Shown here: piece by piece, positions 59,010-64,000 of the stretch
Layout: each line of letters starts with the position of its first letter
Numbering within the stretch: the first letter of the stretch is position 1
Assembly (NCBI RefSeq): GCF_900100305.1
Contig: NZ_FNEY01000015.1
Location: forward strand, 44,892-108,891
Origin: Paracidovorax citrulli
GTDB lineage: Bacteria; Pseudomonadota; Gammaproteobacteria; Burkholderiales; Burkholderiaceae_C
Direction: 5' to 3'
Length of the DNA: 64,000 nucleotides
Program-made: the position numbers and the translations under genes
Notes under the pieces: model-generated
Told to the model about the DNA's origin: nothing
Seen by the model: only the letters and a program-made list of their open reading frames with translations
Databases searched by the model: none

Positions 59010-60851
59010 ATGAGCCGCAGCCTGCCTCCTACCCTCCATGACGCCGCCGGGCCCGCGGCGCCGGCCGGCTTCGCGGGCCCCCTCGAGTGGCGGCGCATCG
59101 TCGAGTGGCTGCGCGCCGACGGCGTGATCTCGCAGGAGGAGGCCGCGCGCACCATCGCGCGCTGCTCGCAGGCCGAGAGCCGGCAGCATCCGCTGGTGCG
59201 GCTGGCCAGCGTGGCGATGGCGCGCGCGAGCGACGGCAGGCCGCTGGACCTGGAGAGCCTGACCGAATACCTGGCCGGCCGCAGCGGCCTGGCCTACCTG
59301 CGCATCGATCCGCTCAAGGTGGACGTGGGCCGCGTGGCCGACATGATGAGCGCGAGCTACGCGGAGCGGCACCGGGTGCTGCCCGTGCAGGTCACGCCGC
59401 GCGAGATCGTGGTGGCCACGGCCGAGCCGTTCGTGGACGACTGGGTGGCCGAGGTGGAACGCCAGTCGCGCCGCGCCGTGCGCCGCGTGGTCGCCAACCC
59501 GCAGGACATCCACCGCTACACGGCGGAGTTCTTCGCGCTGGCCAAATCGGTGAAGGCGGCGCAGAAAGCCGGCGGCGCGAGCGCGGGCAGCAGCTTCGAG
59601 CAGCTGGTGGAGCTGGGCCGCAGCAACAAGCAGCTGGACGCGAACGACCAGGGCGTGGTCAAGGTGGTGGACTGGCTCTGGCAGTACGCCTTCGACCAGC
59701 GCGCGAGCGACATCCACCTGGAGCCGCGGCGCGAGCAGGGCGTGATCCGCTTCCGGATCGACGGGGTGCTGCATCCGGTCTACCAGATGCCCATGGGCGT
59801 GCTGAACGCCATGGTGTCGCGCGTGAAGCTGCTGGGCCGCATGGACGTGGTCGAGAAGCGCCGCCCGCAGGACGGCCGCATCAAGACCCGCAACCCGCGC
59901 GGCGACGAGGTGGAAATGCGCCTCTCGACCCTGCCCACGGCCTTCGGCGAGAAGATGGTGATGCGGATATTCGACCCGGACAACACCGTCAAGGACCTGG
60001 ACGCGCTGGGCTTCTCTCCGCACGACGCGCAGCGCTGGGAAGCGCTGGTGCAGCGTCCGCACGGCATCATCCTGGTCACCGGGCCCACGGGCTCGGGCAA
60101 GACCACCACGCTCTACTCCACGCTCAAGCGCCTGGCCACCGAAGAGGTGAACGTGAGCACGGTGGAGGACCCGATCGAGATGATCGAGCCGAGCTTCAAC
60201 CAGACGCAGGTGCAGCCGCAACTCGATTTCAGCTTCGCGGAAGGCCTGCGCGCGCTCATGCGGCAGGACCCGGACATCCTGATGGTGGGCGAGATCCGCG
60301 ACCTGGAGACGGCGGACATGGCCGTGCAGGCCGCGCTCACGGGCCACCTGGTGTTCTCCACGCTGCACACCAACGACGCCCCCTCGGCCATCAGCCGGCT
60401 GATGGAACTGGGCGTGCCGCCCTATCTCATCAACGCCACGCTGCTGGGCGTGCTCGCGCAGCGGCTGGTGCGCACGCTCTGCCGGCAGTGCCGCCAGCGC
60501 GACGAGGCGGCCGGCATCGAACGCCTGGCCGAGGTGGTGCGGCCCTGGAAGATCACCGGCGGCTACCACCCCTACCGGCCGGTGGGCTGCGTGGAATGCC
60601 GCATGACGGGCTTCCACGGCCGCATGGGGCTCTACGAGCTGCTCACCGTGAGCGAGGCTCTGAAGGAGCGCATCACCCAGTCGCCCTCCATCGATGCGCT
60701 GCGGCGCCAGGCGCTGCAGGACGGCATGCGCCCGCTGCGGCTGGCCGGCGCGCTGCGCGTGGCCGAAGGCGTGACCACCCTGGAGGAGGTCATCGCCGCA
60801 ACGCCGCCGCTGGAGTCACGTGACCGGGCGGGCCCGCCGTCCGCGTCCTGA
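59010..60851 (+). CDS. gspE: GspE/PilB-type secretion or pilus assembly ATPase
   Basis: 613 residues. N-terminal N1E domain (about 40-170), then a secretion ATPase domain: Walker A GPTGSGKTT (about 357), Asp box STVEDPIEMIEPSFNQTQV, Walker B DPDILMVGEIRDLETADMA, His box LTGHLVFSTLHTNDA, and a zinc-binding pair of CxxC (CRQC near 491, CVEC). The zinc tetracysteine and QTQV segment favour GspE over PilT. No other gsp or pil gene is beside it, so it powers a system encoded elsewhere. Confidence 0.88.
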   Translation: MSRSLPPTLHDAAGPAAPAGFAGPLEWRRIVEWLRADGVISQEEAARTIARCSQAESRQHPLVRLASVAMARASDGRPLDLESLTEYLAGRSGLAYLRIDPLKVDVGRVADMMSASYAERHRVLPVQVTPREIVVATAEPFVDDWVAEVERQSRRAVRRVVANPQDIHRYTAEFFALAKSVKAAQKAGGASAGSSFEQLVELGRSNKQLDANDQGVVKVVDWLWQYAFDQRASDIHLEPRREQGVIRFRIDGVLHPVYQMPMGVLNAMVSRVKLLGRMDVVEKRRPQDGRIKTRNPRGDEVEMRLSTLPTAFGEKMVMRIFDPDNTVKDLDALGFSPHDAQRWEALVQRPHGIILVTGPTGSGKTTTLYSTLKRLATEEVNVSTVEDPIEMIEPSFNQTQVQPQLDFSFAEGLRALMRQDPDILMVGEIRDLETADMAVQAALTGHLVFSTLHTNDAPSAISRLMELGVPPYLINATLLGVLAQRLVRTLCRQCRQRDEAAGIERLAEVVRPWKITGGYHPYRPVGCVECRMTGFHGRMGLYELLTVSEALKERITQSPSIDALRRQALQDGMRPLRLAGALRVAEGVTTLEEVIAATPPLESRDRAGPPSAS

Positions 60852-61020
60852 ATCCGTTTTCCGCCAGTCGAAAAACTGGAAAATGCCCGGCGCGCCGTGC
60901 CGGCATTTTCGCTGTGCGCGTTGCGGTTTTCCCTAGGTGCAGGGTAGGTGGTATCCACATCGATCGGGCAGGGGACGTGATTGCACAATCGCCCGTCAAC
61001 TTCGTGTAAGGAGTCGTTTC

Positions 61021-61509
61021 GTGAAAATAAAGAGCCAGAAAGACTTTTTCTCCGGCCTCATGTTCATGGGGGTCGGGGTCGCTTTCGCGGTCGGTGCCAC
61101 CAACTACAGCGTCGGGACCGGCGCGCGCATGGGTCCGGGCTATTTCCCCCTGATCCTGGGAATCCTGCTCGCGATCCTGGGCGCGGCCATCACGTTCTAC
61201 GCCACCGTGGTGGAGAGTGCCGATGGGGACAGGATCGGCAAGTGGGCCTGGAAGCCGCTGTTCTTCATCCTCGCTTCCAACTTCGCGTTCGGCGTGCTGC
61301 TCGCCGGCCTGCCGACCTTCGGCGTGCCGGCCATGGGCCTGATCGTCGCCATCTACGCGCTCGTGTTCATCGCGAGCCTGGCGGGCGAAAAATTCAACGC
61401 CAAGGAAACTTTCATTCTCGCCACCATCCTGGCGGTGGGCAGCTACGTGGCTTTCGTGTGGGCGCTGAAACTGCAGTTCCCCGTGTGGCCCAGTTTCATT
61501 TCGGGTTGA
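61021..61509 (+). CDS. tctB: Tripartite tricarboxylate transporter small membrane subunit TctB
   Basis: 162 residues with four membrane segments. MGPGYFPLILGILLAILGA is the TctB signature. The start is a GTG at 61021 with AGGAG eight bases upstream. TctB assists the TctA channel in binding-protein-dependent, ion-coupled uptake of citrate-like acids. tctA follows after 18 bases. Confidence 0.93.
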   Translation: MKIKSQKDFFSGLMFMGVGVAFAVGATNYSVGTGARMGPGYFPLILGILLAILGAAITFYATVVESADGDRIGKWAWKPLFFILASNFAFGVLLAGLPTFGVPAMGLIVAIYALVFIASLAGEKFNAKETFILATILAVGSYVAFVWALKLQFPVWPSFISG

Positions 61510-61527
61510 GCGGGAGCATCGATAACC

Positions 61528-63039
61528 ATGGAATTGTTCGACAACCTGGCGACCGGCTTCGGCGTCGCCTTCACCTTCCAGAACCTCATCTACTGCCTGA
61601 TCGGCTGTATTCTGGGGACGCTGATCGGCGTGCTGCCCGGCATCGGGCCCGTGGCCACCATCGCCATGCTGCTGCCTGCCACCTACGCGCTGCCACCCGT
61701 GGCCGCGCTGATCATGCTGGCCGGCATCTACTACGGCGCGCAGTACGGCGGATCGACCACCGCGATTCTCGTGAACCTGCCGGGCGAGTCATCCTCGGTG
61801 GTGACGGTGATCGACGGCTACCAGATGGCGCGCAAGGGCCGCGCGGGTCCGGCGCTCGCCGCCGCCGGCATGGGCTCGTTCTTCGCGGGCTGCGTGGGCA
61901 CGCTGATCCTGGCCGCCTTCGCGCCGCCGCTGACCGAAGTGGCATTCAAGTTCGGCCCCGCCGAATACTTCTCGCTGATGGTGCTGGGCCTGATCGGCGC
62001 TGTGGTGCTGGCCTCGGGCTCGCTGCTCAAGGCCGTTGCGATGATCGTGCTGGGCCTGCTGCTGGGCCTCGTGGGCACCGACGTGAACTCGGGCGTGGCC
62101 CGCTACAGCTTCGACATTCCCGAGCTGACCGACGGCATCAACTTCGTCGTGATCGCCATGGGTGTGTTCGGCTACGGTGAAATCATCGCCAACCTCTCCA
62201 AGCCCGAGGAAGACCGCGAGGTGTTCACGGCCAAGGTGCAGGGCCTGTTCCCCACCAAGGAAGATTTCAAGCGCATGTTCCCCGCCGTGCTGCGCGGCAC
62301 GGCCCTGGGCTCGGCGCTGGGCATCCTGCCGGGCGGCGGCGCGCTGCTGTCGGCCTTCGCGGCCTACACGATCGAGAAAAAGACCAAGCTGCGTCCGGGC
62401 GAAGTGCCCTTCGGCAAGGGCAACATCCGCGGCGTGGCTGCTCCCGAAGCGGCCAACAACGCCGGCGCGCAGACCTCGTTCATCCCGCTGCTGACGCTGG
62501 GCATCCCGCCCAACGCCGTGATGGCGCTGATGGTGGGCGCGATGACGATCCACAACATCCAGCCCGGCCCGCAGGTGATGACCAGCAACCCCGAACTGTT
62601 CTGGGGCCTGATCGCCTCGATGTGGCTCGGCAACGCGATGCTGATCATCCTGAACCTGCCGCTCATCGGCATGTGGATCAAGCTGCTCACGGTGCCCTAC
62701 CGCTGGCTGTTCCCCTCCATCGTGCTGTTCTGCGCGGTGGGCGTGTACGGCACGAACAACAACACGTTCGACGTGTGGCTGGTCGGCATCTTCGGCTTCA
62801 TCGGCTACATCTTCCACAAGCTGGGCACCGAGCCGGCGCCGCTGCTGCTGGGCTTCATCCTGGGCCCGATGATGGAAGAGAACCTGCGCCGCGCCCTGCT
62901 GCTGTCGCGCGGCGACTGGAGCGTGTTCGTCACGCGTCCGATCTCCGCCGGCCTGCTCGCCGCCGCCGTGCTGCTGCTCGTCATCGTGCTGCTGCCGGCC
63001 GTGAGCAAGAAGCGCGAGGAAGCCTTCGTCGAGGACTGA
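61528..63039 (+). CDS. tctA: Tripartite tricarboxylate transporter large membrane subunit TctA
   Basis: 503 residues, about 12 membrane segments. GTLIGVLPGIGPVATIAMLL, YYGAQYGGSTTAILVNLPGE and GILPGGGALLSAFAAY with GNIRGVAAPEAANNAGAQ are the duplicated TctA motifs. No tctC binding-protein gene is adjacent, so the receptor is encoded outside this stretch. A strong terminator follows. Confidence 0.95.
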   Translation: MELFDNLATGFGVAFTFQNLIYCLIGCILGTLIGVLPGIGPVATIAMLLPATYALPPVAALIMLAGIYYGAQYGGSTTAILVNLPGESSSVVTVIDGYQMARKGRAGPALAAAGMGSFFAGCVGTLILAAFAPPLTEVAFKFGPAEYFSLMVLGLIGAVVLASGSLLKAVAMIVLGLLLGLVGTDVNSGVARYSFDIPELTDGINFVVIAMGVFGYGEIIANLSKPEEDREVFTAKVQGLFPTKEDFKRMFPAVLRGTALGSALGILPGGGALLSAFAAYTIEKKTKLRPGEVPFGKGNIRGVAAPEAANNAGAQTSFIPLLTLGIPPNAVMALMVGAMTIHNIQPGPQVMTSNPELFWGLIASMWLGNAMLIILNLPLIGMWIKLLTVPYRWLFPSIVLFCAVGVYGTNNNTFDVWLVGIFGFIGYIFHKLGTEPAPLLLGFILGPMMEENLRRALLLSRGDWSVFVTRPISAGLLAAAVLLLVIVLLPAVSKKREEAFVED

Positions 63040-63076
63040 CCCGCCCAGGGCACATCCCCTTCCACGATTGGGAAAG

Positions 63077-63100
63077 ACGGCACCTTCGGGTGCCGTTTTT
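63077..63100 (+). terminator. Rho-independent terminator of tctBA
   Basis: ACGGCACC (63077-63084), tetraloop TTCG, GGTGCCGT (63089-63096), followed by T to 63100. A textbook intrinsic terminator 38 bases after the tctA stop. Confidence 0.95.
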
Positions 63101-63114
63101 CTTGGGCGGGCGAG

Positions 63115-63507
63115 TCAGGGCATGACCGCGGAATCGGGCAGGGGCGGGCAGCCGGTGCATTCGGGAGGGATGTTCTCGAAGACCACGTCTCTTCCGATGC
63201 GGACCTTGTTCATGGGGGGATTCAGGTACCAGTACAACTGGCCGTTGATCCACAGGTCCACGACGGCGCTTTCTCCGAGGAGAGCCGGTGGTTCGATCCG
63301 GTACAGACGGATGACGTGCGGATAGCGCATGTCCCAATGCGCCATCCGCTGGAGCCAGGAGGCTTCGTAGTAATCGAGCCGATAGACGTGCCGCGGGCTG
63401 TAGTGGCTTCTTTGGTATTCAGGGGTGGCGAGACTGCGGAGGGTGATCCCAACCACTGCAATGCCGAGGAGCAGGGCAGCTACCTTGAATCGACGGGTGG
63501 TGGTCAT
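63115..63507 (-). CDS. Small membrane-anchored periplasmic protein, unknown
   Basis: 130 residues from the ATG at 63507; an upstream start at 63555 would add 16 Ser/Thr-rich residues. One N-terminal membrane helix (FKVAALLLGIAVVGITL) is followed by a soluble domain with many aromatics (VYRLDYYEASWLQRMAHWDM) and a C-terminal ECTGCPPLP with two cysteines. I do not recognise the family. A truncated second copy of its C-terminus lies at 63610-63697. Confidence 0.65.
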   Translation of the reverse strand: MTTTRRFKVAALLLGIAVVGITLRSLATPEYQRSHYSPRHVYRLDYYEASWLQRMAHWDMRYPHVIRLYRIEPPALLGESAVVDLWINGQLYWYLNPPMNKVRIGRDVVFENIPPECTGCPPLPDSAVMP

Positions 63508-63609
63508 GGGAGCGGACGTGCTGGTTCCAGAGGTTGAGGCCCGTTTCATCTCCACGGCATGCGTTGCCTTGGAGGGTGAATGCGATGGGCAAGACCTCTC
63601 CGGGACAGT

Positions 63610-63697
63610 TCAGGGCATCACTGCTGAGTCGGGCAGCGGTGGGCAGCCCGCGCATTCCGACGGAACATTCTCGAAAACGACGTCGCGGCCCGGAGCA
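63610..63697 (-). pseudogene. C-terminal fragment of a paralogue of the preceding gene, cut by an IS element
   Basis: The minus strand reads GRDVVFENVPSECAGCPPLP then DSAVMP and a stop at 63610-63612. This is nearly identical to the end of the gene at 63115 (GRDVVFENIPPECTGCPPLP then DSAVMP). The similarity stops abruptly at about 63697, where the IS3-type end begins. A tandem duplicate was therefore interrupted by the insertion. Confidence 0.8.
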
Positions 63698-64000
63698 TGT
63701 CAAGGTAGTTGTCGCGTCGATCAAGCAGCCCGAGGCTGCGTATTCGATGCGGTCGCCGCGGCATTGGAGATGCCGTCGCGCTCAGGGTTGAGCGTGACCG
63801 ATTGGACCGGCGCCCAGTTGCGGGTGCTGCCCGACCAGCGCGCGGGGTTGCGCTGTCGGGCCTGGGTGTAAAGGTGATGGCGAGCCTGCAGGATGGCCTG
63901 GTCCTGCCCGGCATGGCGCTGCGTCGGCGTGACGTAGCCGATCGCGCTGTGGCGGTGCTCGCAGTTGTACCAATGCACGAAGCCGCTGGCCCACTGGCGT
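63698..64000 (-). mobile_element. IS3-family insertion sequence, one end (partial)
   Basis: The element runs beyond the window. Its inner end is placed at 63698 because the paralogue fragment stops there and the sequence begins TGTCAAGGTAGTTGTCGCG, with the TG end typical of IS3-family elements. It carries the 3' part of an orfB transposase. The exact boundary is inferred; the other end and the target duplication cannot be seen. Confidence 0.7.
63721..63999 (-). CDS. IS3-family transposase OrfB, C-terminal part
   Basis: 93 residues in the window. RQWASGFVHWYNCEHRHSAI followed by GYVTPTQRHAG is the end of the DDE integrase domain of IS3-family OrfB proteins. In most family members the segment reads WYNxEHRHS; here Cys replaces the middle residue. 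After QDQAILQARHHLYTQARQRN the tail is Arg/Asn/Ala-rich. The 5' part lies beyond the window. Confidence 0.88.
   Translation of the reverse strand, partial: RQWASGFVHWYNCEHRHSAIGYVTPTQRHAGQDQAILQARHHLYTQARQRNPARWSGSTRNWAPVQSVTLNPERDGISNAAATASNTQPRAA

Noticed and set aside
61001..61022. Two TTCGT words before tctB resembling a PIP box
   Set aside because: They are only 12 bases apart and the second overlaps the GTG start.

Overview
The window looks like chromosome of a GC-rich betaproteobacterium of the family Comamonadaceae. It most resembles a plant-associated Acidovorax/Paracidovorax: the mlaFEDACB-ibaG-murA-his-tatABC gene order, the protein sequences and the GC content all fit. Two perfect plant-inducible-promoter (PIP) boxes in front of candidate type III effector genes point to a plant pathogen. 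The genus is an inference; the PIP boxes are read directly. No rRNA, tRNA or CRISPR array was seen.

Layout. 1-2.9 kb: the 3' end of gltD, then an amino-acid ABC importer. 3.1-7.1 kb: the Mla phospholipid-transport operon, with mlaA inserted between mlaD and mlaC. 7.1-9.5 kb: a gene remnant, an ABC-2 exporter pair and ibaG. 9.6-21.2 kb: murA and hisG-hisD, then an AT-rich mosaic insert, then hisC-hisB-hisH-hisA. The insert holds an acyltransferase gene broken by an octamer repeat, a membrane protein, a MocR-type remnant, a secreted propeller protein and a VapBC-like pair. 21.2-39.2 kb: on the minus strand a complete pelABCDEFG operon followed by two paralogous spherulin-4/GH135-type lipoproteins; divergently a galE-type epimerase; then a dicarboxylate/amino-acid symporter. 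39.3-45.5 kb: a hexose-phosphate epimerase homologue, hisF-hisI-hisE, a small membrane protein, a patatin, a HIT protein and tatABC. 45.5-52.5 kb: two PIP-box genes flanking a DegS-like protease, an MHS transporter and a Nif3-family protein. 52.5-60.9 kb: a moxR/DUF58/VWA/serine-protease operon, a TatD-like hydrolase, a DNA glycosylase, a spermidine-synthase-like protein and an unlinked GspE ATPase. 61-64 kb: tctB-tctA, a small membrane-anchored protein with a truncated paralogue, and the end of an IS3-family element.

How the genes work together. The histidine pathway (hisG, D, C, B, H, A, F, I, E) is complete in order apart from hisZ and the phosphatase, but it is cut twice: by the 13.0-17.9 kb insert and by the opposing Pel block. 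The Pel block looks like a self-contained exopolysaccharide unit. It has synthesis and export (PelA-G), a c-di-GMP receptor (PelD with an RxxD site), a probable UDP-GalNAc supplier (the epimerase, with Cys at the position of E. coli GalE Tyr299) and two lipoprotein glycosidase candidates of the family that cuts galactosaminogalactan. The observations most worth following up are this Pel unit, the acyltransferase whose reading frame depends on an 8-bp repeat, and the two PIP-box genes.
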